Assembly: GCF_900141705.1 (NCBI RefSeq)
Contig: NZ_FQYM01000001.1
Span: forward strand, 372,001 to 436,000
Direction of reading: 5' to 3'
Source of the DNA: Fibrobacter sp. UWP2
GTDB lineage: Bacteria; Fibrobacterota; Fibrobacteria; Fibrobacterales; Fibrobacteraceae
Length of the DNA: 64,000 nucleotides
Positions 48,937 through 57,070 of the stretch are shown here, in pieces (the first letter of the stretch is position 1; each line of letters opens with the position of its first letter). The notes under the pieces were generated by a model, which was given only the letters and a program-made list of their open reading frames with translations, was not told where the DNA came from and made no database searches. A program made the position numbers and the translations under genes.

Positions 48937-51108
48937 TTAATCTTGCACGCAACGGACAGAGAGGGCGTCCTTCTTTTTCAACTGACTCAATTCGCCATCG
49001 GAGAAAACGTAAGCCTTCTCCGTTTCAGCCTCCGAAGAAGACCAGAATGCGGTGCGGGACCCTGCACTACCCATGAAATGATCGGTAGACACCAGCGGGT
49101 CATCGTAATAAACGCCCACAGGAAGAGCCGTAAATCCAAACCTATCACATCCAGACTCCCAAGACGAAAGCCATGATGAACAGATACCCGGCATGTAAGA
49201 ATTATTCCAGCCATTGGAGGATTTTAGCAACCAAGAAGGATCTTCATTTTCAAAAGTTACTTTTAACAGCTCTAACAGCTCTGCCCACTCCGTAGAATCA
49301 GGCAAGTGCCAACCCTCCGGGCATATATCTATAGCGGCGTCCCAGGTGTACAGGCGCCCTCCGACTTTGCAATATTTAAGAGAATCGTTGTAGCACCGGG
49401 AATTTCCAACAAGGCTCGGAGTCTTTGAGCTGTCGGCGTAGTTCAAGTTCTCGGCCATCCACGTTTGATTTCCAATCTCTACCGTCCTGTATGTCTTTTG
49501 ATCGCGATTATCCGTCATGGAGCCATATTCTATATCCGGGTTAAAGCGGGCTTCTTTCGGGATATTCCAATCCCATTCCGTAATATTCACCCAAGCTGAA
49601 TCCTTGCAATAATAGGAGTTCCTTTTATCAATCTTTCCTTTAATTACTTTGTTATCTCCCGCAGCACAGGATTCACCGTAAGTATTCTTTTCAACATCGC
49701 TCGCCTCAACCCAACGGTTACTGTCTGCATGGCAAATGTAACGATACGGAATAGAGTCTTCATAATCCATCACACGAAATAAACTTCCAGGACGGGTTAC
49801 GTAACGGATTTCTCCATCCTTCGCAACGGGAAGCGAATCATCCTTAATCAAACCATCGGCAAGGGCTCCGCACACGCCCAGGCCCAGTTCCTGGCTCCAA
49901 AAATGGCGCACGTATTTTTCAAAATTGGGAATCTCGTTCTGCGAAAGATTCCAACCCTTCACATTCGTTCTCACATCAGCAAGCCGAAAAAAATTTTTGG
50001 GGGGATAACAGGAATTGTCGCCATCGCGAAACCAGCCAAATTCCGACTCCAAAATGGCATCCGCAATCGCAACTCGGCTAGAATCACCATTATTCCCCTT
50101 GCCATCCGTTTCCAAGTCGGCGGCAAACTTGGAGAGATATTCAGAAAATTCACTTGTGGTAAACCTGTTCTGCATAATTATAGAGACAGCGAGCAAGGCC
50201 GCGTCGGCTTCGCTGGAGCCGGCAATGTTCATGTCTTCGGAGTTCTTGAACCCGTCGGAATCTATGTGGAACGCGGCAAAGATTTCCTTTTGCGCCTGCT
50301 TTTTCGCCGTGGCCACACGCTTGCCTTCGTTCTGCACCAGGTAGTACACGCGGTCGTATTCCAGGTGCGTGAGCAGGTTCAAGTTCGCCGTTGTGTGCGT
50401 AGAAAGGTCTGTCAGGGCATTCAAGGAGATTTGCCCGTCCGAGTTCCCGCCCGTCATCTCGTTCTTGTAATAGCCCGTGGCCGAGAGGCTCACATATTGG
50501 GACTTGAGCATGCCGCCACGCAGTTTGAACTCGCCCTTGTCGTTGGCGATGAACCCCGTGTAAGTGATGTTGGACTGGGTAAGCGTACGCCCGTTTTCCA
50601 GGCCGCGCACCGTAACAGGCGTACCCGACAAGAACGGGCCCTTTTGAGAACAGCCCGAAATCGTATTCAGTTCCGTGGGCACACTCTCGGAATCCGAAAC
50701 GGTGGTGTCTATCAGGTCTTTGCCGTCAACGCCGTCAATTCCATCCTTGCCATTTTTTCCATCGGCACCATCGCGACCGTTGAGCACCACGCCCACCGAG
50801 TCGCCGTTGCATATAATCTTCACGCCGCTGCTGTCTTTGAGGGGTTCCGTGGAGCATTTGGAATCTGCTATATAGAGCGTGTCCACCGATCCATTCATCG
50901 AAAGCCACTCCCCTCCCGAGCACATGCGGAGTTGGGCTTCGGATTTGAGCCAAAGCAGTTCGCCTTCGTTATCGCCGTCGCAGTCTCCAAGAGCGTCGGC
51001 ATCGGCTACCATGGCAATAGAGCCACCTTCTACAATGGTGGTCTCGTCGCCGCAGGCCACAAAAATGCCGGTAGCCCCCAATACCAAGGGAAGTGCTCGT
51101 TTAAGCAT
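48937..51108 (-). CDS. large FISUMP-domain lipoprotein with collagen-like segment
   Basis: 723 aa. Signal peptide with lipobox FVAC (Cys near 19), then a beta-rich N-terminal part, then a short Gly-X-Y run (about 110-131: GRDGADGKNGKDGIDGVDG). The middle (about 145-440) starts with SGCSQKGPFLSGTPVTVRGLE, a segment recurrent in Fibrobacter surface proteins, and is helical. The C-terminal FISUMP domain (about 530-723) has NRDQKTYRTVEIGNQTWM, AENLNYADSS, GGRLYTWDAAIDICPEGWHL, DRFGFTALPVG, AFWSSSE and the final VRCVQD. GGAGT before the ATG marks an SD-led start. Surface role likely; activity unknown. Confidence 0.87.
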   Translation of the reverse strand: MLKRALPLVLGATGIFVACGDETTIVEGGSIAMVADADALGDCDGDNEGELLWLKSEAQLRMCSGGEWLSMNGSVDTLYIADSKCSTEPLKDSSGVKIICNGDSVGVVLNGRDGADGKNGKDGIDGVDGKDLIDTTVSDSESVPTELNTISGCSQKGPFLSGTPVTVRGLENGRTLTQSNITYTGFIANDKGEFKLRGGMLKSQYVSLSATGYYKNEMTGGNSDGQISLNALTDLSTHTTANLNLLTHLEYDRVYYLVQNEGKRVATAKKQAQKEIFAAFHIDSDGFKNSEDMNIAGSSEADAALLAVSIIMQNRFTTSEFSEYLSKFAADLETDGKGNNGDSSRVAIADAILESEFGWFRDGDNSCYPPKNFFRLADVRTNVKGWNLSQNEIPNFEKYVRHFWSQELGLGVCGALADGLIKDDSLPVAKDGEIRYVTRPGSLFRVMDYEDSIPYRYICHADSNRWVEASDVEKNTYGESCAAGDNKVIKGKIDKRNSYYCKDSAWVNITEWDWNIPKEARFNPDIEYGSMTDNRDQKTYRTVEIGNQTWMAENLNYADSSKTPSLVGNSRCYNDSLKYCKVGGRLYTWDAAIDICPEGWHLPDSTEWAELLELLKVTFENEDPSWLLKSSNGWNNSYMPGICSSWLSSWESGCDRFGFTALPVGVYYDDPLVSTDHFMGSAGSRTAFWSSSEAETEKAYVFSDGELSQLKKKDALSVRCVQD

Positions 51109-51191
51109 ACAAACTCCGTCTTATGTTTATCTCTCCGTTTTAAAAAGTAAACGATTTGTCTCGGGAAGTCAATAGCCCCAAAGGTCTTTGT

Positions 51192-51204
51192 TATATTTTT
51201 AGCC
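51192..51204 (+). promoter_or_regulatory. -10 box of the GT39-like gene (near-leaderless)
   Basis: TATATT at 51192-51197, six bases, predicted +1 one base before the ATG at 51205. Confidence 0.6.
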
Positions 51205-53802
51205 ATGAAAGAGTACGTATTTCGCCTTTTAAAGAACCTGGCTCACCCGGGCACCATCATCGGCCTTGTGGTGGCTGCAGCCATTCCCTTCCTCGTGTAC
51301 CTCGGCCCCAACGTGGACCACAAAGAGACCATCCGCCAGCTCGACCTGTACCTGCCCCTCCCGCTGTTTTGCGTGCAATTCGTGGCCGCCATCGTCCTCT
51401 TTTGCATGCTGAGCAAGGATTTTCGCGAATGGGTCAAAACAGTACTCCCCGCCAAATCGTTTAGCATTTTGACGCTCGCCTTTGCCGTCGCCGTCTCGAT
51501 TTTCGCTGCCACGCAAATCGAGGCCCGCCACCGCGTGCAAAGCGACGAGAGCGTGTTCATGTCGGTCGCCCAGAACATGTACTACAACCAAGAAAGCGGG
51601 ACCTGCAACCAGGGGCTCTACAACGACGGCAAGCTCGATTGCGTCTCCAAGTCCAACAGTTTCAAGACCAAGGGGCTCGCCTTCCTCTACGTGCTGGGCA
51701 TGCCGCTCTTTGGCTCGGACCTCCACTGGATCTTTAACCTTGAGCTTTTGCTTTTGCCGCTCGCATTCTTGCTTATGTTCCTTGCGATTGCCGCATGGAC
51801 AAGGCAGCCGCTCTTGGCGTTCTTCGCGGCGCTCCTCACAGCACTGCAGCCCACCGTGCTGTTCCAGTTCCGCGCCATGTCGGTGGAACCGCTCTACATT
51901 TTCCTCTCGGCGCTCTCGCTGTTCACCTTCAAGTGGGCTTACGACCGCAACACCGTCAAGCACTGGGCGCTCTTCGCGCTCGTCCTCGCCTTTTTTGCAC
52001 AGACCCGCCAAGAGACTGTGTTCTGCTTTGCCCCGTTCATTCTGTTCGCCCTCCCCAAAATTCTAGACTCCAAGAGCGCCAAGGCACCCACGTTCTTTGT
52101 GACGCTTTCGTTCTTTAGCATGCCGGTGCTCCTCACCATCAGCTACTTCCAGGGGTTCGGCTTCCAGGGCGGCGAGTTCGAGGCGCACGGCCACTTTTTT
52201 GAGGACCTCGCCAAGAACTGGCACGAGATGACACTCCCGCTCAGGGAGAACGGCGAACTCCAGAACCCGTTCCTCACCTATTTTAACTATCTCTTCGCCA
52301 TCGGCGCTATCTACCTGGTGTTCCGTGCCATTTACGACACCAAAAAGGGCGACAAGTTCTACCTGTGGACGCTCGTGTTCCTCGTGCTGTACCACATCCA
52401 AACCTACGTGATATTGGAGAACGTCTCGGGCGACTTCACCATCCAAATCAACCAGCGCTACAGCCTGGTGATGCTCCCTAGCATGGCCTTTGTGGGGGCG
52501 CTCCCCGTCGCGCACGCCATCGAATACTTCGCCGCATCCATCGACAAGAACAAGGTGGCAAAACTCTCGTTCTTGGGAGCCGTCGCCGTCGCCTTGATCT
52601 TTGGCGGTTGGACCTTCCATTACAAAAAAGACTTCAACGACAACGTCATGTACAACCGCAACCACCTGACCATTGAGGAGTATGAGATTTGGCAGTGGTT
52701 GAACGAGCTGCCGCAAAAGAACAGGCTCTTTATTTACGGGCGACCCTGGCACTTTGTGGGTTACGGGGTTTCATCCATCCACTACGACAAGGCCCGCCAA
52801 ATGAGGGATTCCGAGCTGCAACAGCTCATGGACAAGTACGACGAAGTCTACTACATTCGCGGTCTCGACTGCTGGGACAGCCAGACCTACCACAAAAAGG
52901 CGGTGGAACACCGCATCGCCACCACCTGCGACGTGTTCGAGCGCGAGATGGACCTGGTCGGCGTCAAGAACATCCTCATCACCAACAACTACTGGGTGCA
53001 AATCGCCCAGTTCAACGGGCGCAAGAACTACAACCCCAAGAACATCATCGTCGTCGAGGACGTCGCCATCGAGACCGCGGGCGAACCCGAAAAACTCAAC
53101 TTGAGCGAGCTCGACGAGAACACCGACGTGAACAAGATTGTGGTCGACACGCTGCGCTACAAGTACAACCTGAAGGAATCCAACGCCGAGACCACAACCA
53201 ACTGGGAGTTTTTCACCGTGCTGAACGGCAAGTTCCTGAGCCGGGGCGCCTACCAGAACGGCGAATTCGCGCTCGCCATCCCCGCCGACACCTTGCAGCC
53301 GGGCTACAACCAAATCCGCTTTGTGGTGCAAGACACCCTCAAAAGGACCAAGCTCGCCGACATCTCGAAATTCTACTTCAACGCCGACAACGGCGCCATC
53401 CCGCTGGGCGACCTGAACTACGAGAGCCACACGCAGGGCTGGGGAAGCATGCACAAAAACGAGAGCATCGAGGGCAACAAGATGACCATCAACGGGCAGG
53501 TGTTTGAATTTGGCTTCGCCACGCATGCGGCCTCCGAAACAGTTTACGCCCTCGGCGGCAAATACAACAGCTTCCGAGTGTCCGTAGGTTTGGACGACGA
53601 ATCGCTCTGCAGCGAAGGCGTGTACGTCGAGATCCTGGGCGACGGAAAGACCCTCGCGCAAACGCCGGTGTTCCGCAACGGCGAGATCCACACGCTCACC
53701 GCCAGCACCGCGGGCGTGCAAAAGCTTGCGCTCAAAGCCCTGCCCAAGGCCGGCATCGACTGCAGCCACGTGGACTTTGTGAACGGCGCTCTCATTCCCT
53801 AA
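51205..53802 (+). CDS. GT39-like membrane glycosyltransferase with C-terminal NPCBM domain
   Basis: 865 aa. Two N-terminal helices precede a first loop with QIEARHRVQSDESVFMSVAQ, which carries the acidic residues expected of the catalytic first loop of GT-C (GT39/83) enzymes. About ten more helices run to residue 480. A periplasmic part follows. The last 125 residues (about 738-862) match the NPCBM carbohydrate-binding pattern: GWGSMHKNESIEGNKMTING, GFATHAASETVYALGG, and VGLDD. The enzyme should take a sugar from a polyprenyl-phosphate donor and transfer it outside the inner membrane; the NPCBM may hold the acceptor glycan. The GT2 gene 48 bases downstream likely makes the donor. Confidence 0.85.
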   Translation: MKEYVFRLLKNLAHPGTIIGLVVAAAIPFLVYLGPNVDHKETIRQLDLYLPLPLFCVQFVAAIVLFCMLSKDFREWVKTVLPAKSFSILTLAFAVAVSIFAATQIEARHRVQSDESVFMSVAQNMYYNQESGTCNQGLYNDGKLDCVSKSNSFKTKGLAFLYVLGMPLFGSDLHWIFNLELLLLPLAFLLMFLAIAAWTRQPLLAFFAALLTALQPTVLFQFRAMSVEPLYIFLSALSLFTFKWAYDRNTVKHWALFALVLAFFAQTRQETVFCFAPFILFALPKILDSKSAKAPTFFVTLSFFSMPVLLTISYFQGFGFQGGEFEAHGHFFEDLAKNWHEMTLPLRENGELQNPFLTYFNYLFAIGAIYLVFRAIYDTKKGDKFYLWTLVFLVLYHIQTYVILENVSGDFTIQINQRYSLVMLPSMAFVGALPVAHAIEYFAASIDKNKVAKLSFLGAVAVALIFGGWTFHYKKDFNDNVMYNRNHLTIEEYEIWQWLNELPQKNRLFIYGRPWHFVGYGVSSIHYDKARQMRDSELQQLMDKYDEVYYIRGLDCWDSQTYHKKAVEHRIATTCDVFEREMDLVGVKNILITNNYWVQIAQFNGRKNYNPKNIIVVEDVAIETAGEPEKLNLSELDENTDVNKIVVDTLRYKYNLKESNAETTTNWEFFTVLNGKFLSRGAYQNGEFALAIPADTLQPGYNQIRFVVQDTLKRTKLADISKFYFNADNGAIPLGDLNYESHTQGWGSMHKNESIEGNKMTINGQVFEFGFATHAASETVYALGGKYNSFRVSVGLDDESLCSEGVYVEILGDGKTLAQTPVFRNGEIHTLTASTAGVQKLALKALPKAGIDCSHVDFVNGALIP

Positions 53803-53837
53803 GCGGCTACGCCGCAATGTGAAGTATTCTTATTTAC

Positions 53838-53850
53838 TATAATTATCCAT
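53838..53850 (+). promoter_or_regulatory. -10 box of the GT2 gene (near-leaderless)
   Basis: TATAAT at 53838-53843, six bases, predicted +1 one base before the ATG at 53851; perfect consensus. Confidence 0.65.
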
Positions 53851-54765
53851 ATGCTCTTATCCGTAATCATTCCCGTTTTTAACGAAGAAGAAATCGTTGC
53901 CGAAACGTACCGCGTCCTCGAGGAGGAACTCAAGGAATACGAGCACGAACTCATTTTCGTGAACGACGGTTCCAAGGACCGCACCCGCGAAATCGTCGAG
54001 GGCCTGCTTCCGGGCAACCCGAACAACAAGATTATCAACTTCAGCCGTAACTTTGGCCACCAGGCCGCCTTCAGCGCGGGCCTCGACCATGCCACCGGCG
54101 ATGCGGTGGTGATTATCGACGGCGACCTGCAAGACCCGCCGAGCCTCATCCACGAGATGATGGTCAAGTGGCGCGAGGGCTACCAGGTCGTGTACGCGCA
54201 GCGCAACAAGCGCAAGGGCGAAACCATCTTCAAGCGCTTCACCGCGTTCTGCTTCTACCGCCTTATCGGCAAGCTCACGAGCATCGACATTCCGCCCGAT
54301 ACCGGCGACTACCGCCTCATGGACCGCTGCGTGGTGGACCAGCTCAAGAACCTGCCGGAACGCAGCCGCTTTTTGCGCGGGCTCGTGTGCTGGGTAGGCT
54401 TCAAGAAGATTGGCGTCAAGTACGACCGCGCAGAACGCACCGCGGGCACCTCCAAGTACCCGCTCAAGAAGATGATGCGGCTCGCCTTCGACGGCATTAC
54501 CGGATTCAGTTCCGCACCGCTCAAGGTCAGTTTCTACATGGGATTCTTCGCGACCCTCGTCGGCCTCGGCGTGCTCGTGTGGTCCATCCTCGAGAAGTTC
54601 CTCTCCCCCGCCACGACCGTGCCGGGCTGGGCATCGCTCATGACGGCCATCGTGTTCTTTGCCGGCGTGCAACTCATGTCAATCGGGATTCTCGGCGAAT
54701 ACATCGGCCGCATCTACGACGAAGTCAAGCAACGCCCGCTGTACATCGAAGACAAGAACAAGTAA
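53851..54765 (+). CDS. polyprenyl-phosphate glycosyltransferase (GT2, ArnC/GtrB type)
   Basis: 304 aa. GT-A fold with VIIPVFNEEE (5-14), VNDGSKDRT (37-45), the metal motif DGD (90-92) in IIDGDLQDPP, and the second-half motif DTGDYRLMDR. Two C-terminal helices (about 228-250 and 262-285) anchor it in the inner membrane. It transfers a sugar from a nucleotide donor to polyprenyl phosphate. Its position 48 bases after the GT39-like gene, which lies on the same strand, suggests that the two form a donor-synthase/transferase pair, although it has its own promoter. Confidence 0.92.
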   Translation: MLLSVIIPVFNEEEIVAETYRVLEEELKEYEHELIFVNDGSKDRTREIVEGLLPGNPNNKIINFSRNFGHQAAFSAGLDHATGDAVVIIDGDLQDPPSLIHEMMVKWREGYQVVYAQRNKRKGETIFKRFTAFCFYRLIGKLTSIDIPPDTGDYRLMDRCVVDQLKNLPERSRFLRGLVCWVGFKKIGVKYDRAERTAGTSKYPLKKMMRLAFDGITGFSSAPLKVSFYMGFFATLVGLGVLVWSILEKFLSPATTVPGWASLMTAIVFFAGVQLMSIGILGEYIGRIYDEVKQRPLYIEDKNK

Positions 54766-54774
54766 GCATTACAA

Positions 54775-54802
54775 AAAAAACGGCTGCGAGGCCGTTTTTT
54801 TT
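54775..54802 (+). terminator. rho-independent terminator
   Basis: AACGGC-TGCGAG-GCCGTT with an A-run before and TTTTTT after; it can act for both converging genes. Confidence 0.9.
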
Positions 54803-54828
54803 ATTGTATTTCTACAAGGAAATCTGTT

Positions 54829-57057
54829 TTATTCCGCATCCTTCAGGCAGCGGACGGAGACAGCTTCTTCTTCAACGCCATCGGGAAAAGCTGCACTCGG
54901 CAAGCTATAGACAAAATTAACAATGTACGTACAACCAGAGCAACCACTCGTTTTAGACGTCGTCGAGCTCAAAAACCAAGCATTCTGCTCCCTTCCATCA
55001 AACCCCCCAGCAACTCTTCGTCCTCCCGGGAGCGCCGAGAAACCATAGTCATCAGTACCGCGGCTGTCAACATCATCATAATAATAATCATCTTCTTTCC
55101 AATCTGATTTCGACTTAAGATGGATGGCAGCAGAGTCTTTCCCCTCCACCGCATCAAATAATGTTAGCCATTCATCATAGCTCGGCACGTGCCAGCCTCC
55201 GGGGCAAACACCACCTGCCATCTCAAGTGTTTTCCTTATTTTATAAAGACGACCGTACGTTTCACAATACTTATTAGTCGTCTGGGCATTATTTTCACCA
55301 TAGCAATAGCTGTCGTCCGTCTTGTAATTCAGATTCTGCGCCATCCAGGTCTGGTCGCCAATCTTGACCTTTCTGTACGTCTTGCCATCGCGGTTATCAA
55401 CGAAGTAATTTTCATCCAAAATGCAGCGGACGGAAAGAGCATAGTAATTTTTTCCAATCACAGAATATTTGGACATCGATGCAGAATCGACAGTATACTC
55501 CAATTTTAAACCATACGCGGAGTCAGATCCGAATTCTGTTTGACTCCAGAAATGGGCCGCGCCTTCTAAACCATAGTATTCACCATCACCCGAATAATTA
55601 CTCCAATAGCCAGCAGGCAGTGCCGAAAAGCCATACTCATCCGTTCCATCACCATCATTCTTCCAGCCGGAGTTCGTCTTGAGAGCCTTGCCCGCTTGTT
55701 TCGCACTACCACCACCCACAGATGAAATCAACTGTTCCCATTCATCTTTACTTGGCAAACTCCAGCCTTCGGGACAAAGATTTTTCGCATCATCCCACCT
55801 GTAAAGATGACCATATGTTGCGCAATTTTCATGAATGCCGCCAGGGCACAAAATCCCCCCCCCTTTAGCCATATTTTCCGCCATCCAGGTCCGGTTACCG
55901 ATTTCTACCGTCCTGTACGAAAAAGCAAAAGTACTTGGATCGGTCATTTTTCCATAGCTTATTCCTGAAGGAGGAACGTAGCTAGAAGACGGTTCCGCAG
56001 AACTGCTGCTCAATTTCACAGAACTACTGGACGAAGGCTCACCCTTTATGCAACGGACTGAACGACGACTCGCTATAAGATTTCCATCAATAGTTGGATA
56101 AGAGTCATCCCAATACATTCCCACAGACCACGCATCATAGCTGTTTTTCACTTCGCTCGTCCAGAAAGCAGCATCAATCTCTTTGCCCGCATACTTCACG
56201 TCAGATCCTGTATCCGAGCCTCCTGCAGCAAACGCAGAAAAGCCAAATTTATCATCTCCATTGCCATCGCTAGTCCAGCCTGACGTTGCTTTGAGGTGTG
56301 TAGCCGCAGTTGCCTTTCCACCCACCGACTCAAACAAAATGCTCCAATCGGTCGTATCCGGCAAGCGCCAACCTTCGGGGCAAACTTTCATAGCAGCATC
56401 CCACGAATAAAGGCGACCGTACATATCACAGTACTTGCTAGAATCTCTATAACAGGCGCTACCATCCACTTTGGCGTTCATATTTTCAGCCATCCATTCC
56501 TGGTCACCGATTTTGACTGTCCTGTACTTTTGCCCGTTGTAATCCAGCGTGTCGTAATTCGGCCCCGAAGGCGGGGTGTATGGAAGTATTGAAGAAGACG
56601 AAGACTCCACCGAGCTGCTTGATTCCGCAGAACTACTGGGCTGTTCTCCAGAGCTCTGGGTCGGGACGGTTCCAGAAGACAGCGGTTCAGCACCGCTCGA
56701 TGTCGGAACAGTTCCAGAAGACAGCGGTTCGGCACCGCTAGATGCAGGAACAGTGCCAGAAGACAGAGGGTCGGCACCACTCGACACAGATGCAGAAGAC
56801 GCGGGTGTCGTGCCGTGCGAACTCCCAGGATCAACGCCGCTGGACAATTCCGGGTTTTCAATGTCGCCGTATTCCAACGCAGCGAAGTTGTTGTCGAACT
56901 CTTCCTGGTAATCGGTACAGGCCGTAAGGAACGTCATGACAAGCGCCACAAGCGCACCTACAAGACGTATGGATCCTTCGACTCCACGCCTTACGGCGTT
57001 ACGCTCAGGATGACACTTCCCTAATTCCGAATTCCTAATTCCTAATTCCGAATTCAT
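54829..57057 (-). CDS. triple-FISUMP lipoprotein with repeat-derived N-terminus
   Basis: 742 aa. AGGAGG seven bases before the ATG fixes the start. The first 30 residues (NSELGIRNSELG, then CHPERNAVRRGVEGS) are translations of intergenic repeats; the true signal core follows and ends in lipobox LTAC (Cys near 47). A linker with three 14-residue repeats (SSGAEPLSSGTVPT) precedes three complete FISUMP domains (about 165-345, 365-545, 550-740), each ending in VRC(I/L). Ser-rich linkers join them. The three domains are divergent, so the duplication is old. It lies 12 bases after the gene for a two-helix-tail envelope protein. Confidence 0.85.
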   Translation of the reverse strand: MNSELGIRNSELGKCHPERNAVRRGVEGSIRLVGALVALVMTFLTACTDYQEEFDNNFAALEYGDIENPELSSGVDPGSSHGTTPASSASVSSGADPLSSGTVPASSGAEPLSSGTVPTSSGAEPLSSGTVPTQSSGEQPSSSAESSSSVESSSSSILPYTPPSGPNYDTLDYNGQKYRTVKIGDQEWMAENMNAKVDGSACYRDSSKYCDMYGRLYSWDAAMKVCPEGWRLPDTTDWSILFESVGGKATAATHLKATSGWTSDGNGDDKFGFSAFAAGGSDTGSDVKYAGKEIDAAFWTSEVKNSYDAWSVGMYWDDSYPTIDGNLIASRRSVRCIKGEPSSSSSVKLSSSSAEPSSSYVPPSGISYGKMTDPSTFAFSYRTVEIGNRTWMAENMAKGGGILCPGGIHENCATYGHLYRWDDAKNLCPEGWSLPSKDEWEQLISSVGGGSAKQAGKALKTNSGWKNDGDGTDEYGFSALPAGYWSNYSGDGEYYGLEGAAHFWSQTEFGSDSAYGLKLEYTVDSASMSKYSVIGKNYYALSVRCILDENYFVDNRDGKTYRKVKIGDQTWMAQNLNYKTDDSYCYGENNAQTTNKYCETYGRLYKIRKTLEMAGGVCPGGWHVPSYDEWLTLFDAVEGKDSAAIHLKSKSDWKEDDYYYDDVDSRGTDDYGFSALPGGRRVAGGFDGREQNAWFLSSTTSKTSGCSGCTYIVNFVYSLPSAAFPDGVEEEAVSVRCLKDAE
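56663..56788 (-). repeat. three tandem 42-base coding repeats
   Basis: Each unit encodes SSGAEPLSSGTVPT or a close variant. Two copies are nearly identical, the outer one has diverged. It sits in the linker of the triple-FISUMP gene. Confidence 0.8.
56971..57016 (-). repeat. dispersed REP-like repeat inside a coding sequence
   Basis: GTGTCATCCTGAGCG...GGCGTGGAGTCGAAGGATCC; translated as CHPERNAVRRGVEGS, a common outcome of the intergenic CCTGAGCG...GAAGGATCC repeat. Here it is in frame behind a well-placed start. Confidence 0.75.
57021..57055 (-). repeat. five tandem 7-base repeats behind a start codon
   Basis: GAATTCG or GAATTAG, five copies, beginning within the ATG of the triple-FISUMP gene. 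Change in copy number would alter the frame. Confidence 0.8.
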
Positions 57058-57064
57058 GTCGTCC

Positions 57065-57070
57065 CCTCCT
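57065..57070 (-). promoter_or_regulatory. Shine-Dalgarno deciding the triple-FISUMP start
   Basis: AGGAGG, seven bases before the ATG at 57057, overlapping the stop codon of the upstream gene. Confidence 0.8.
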
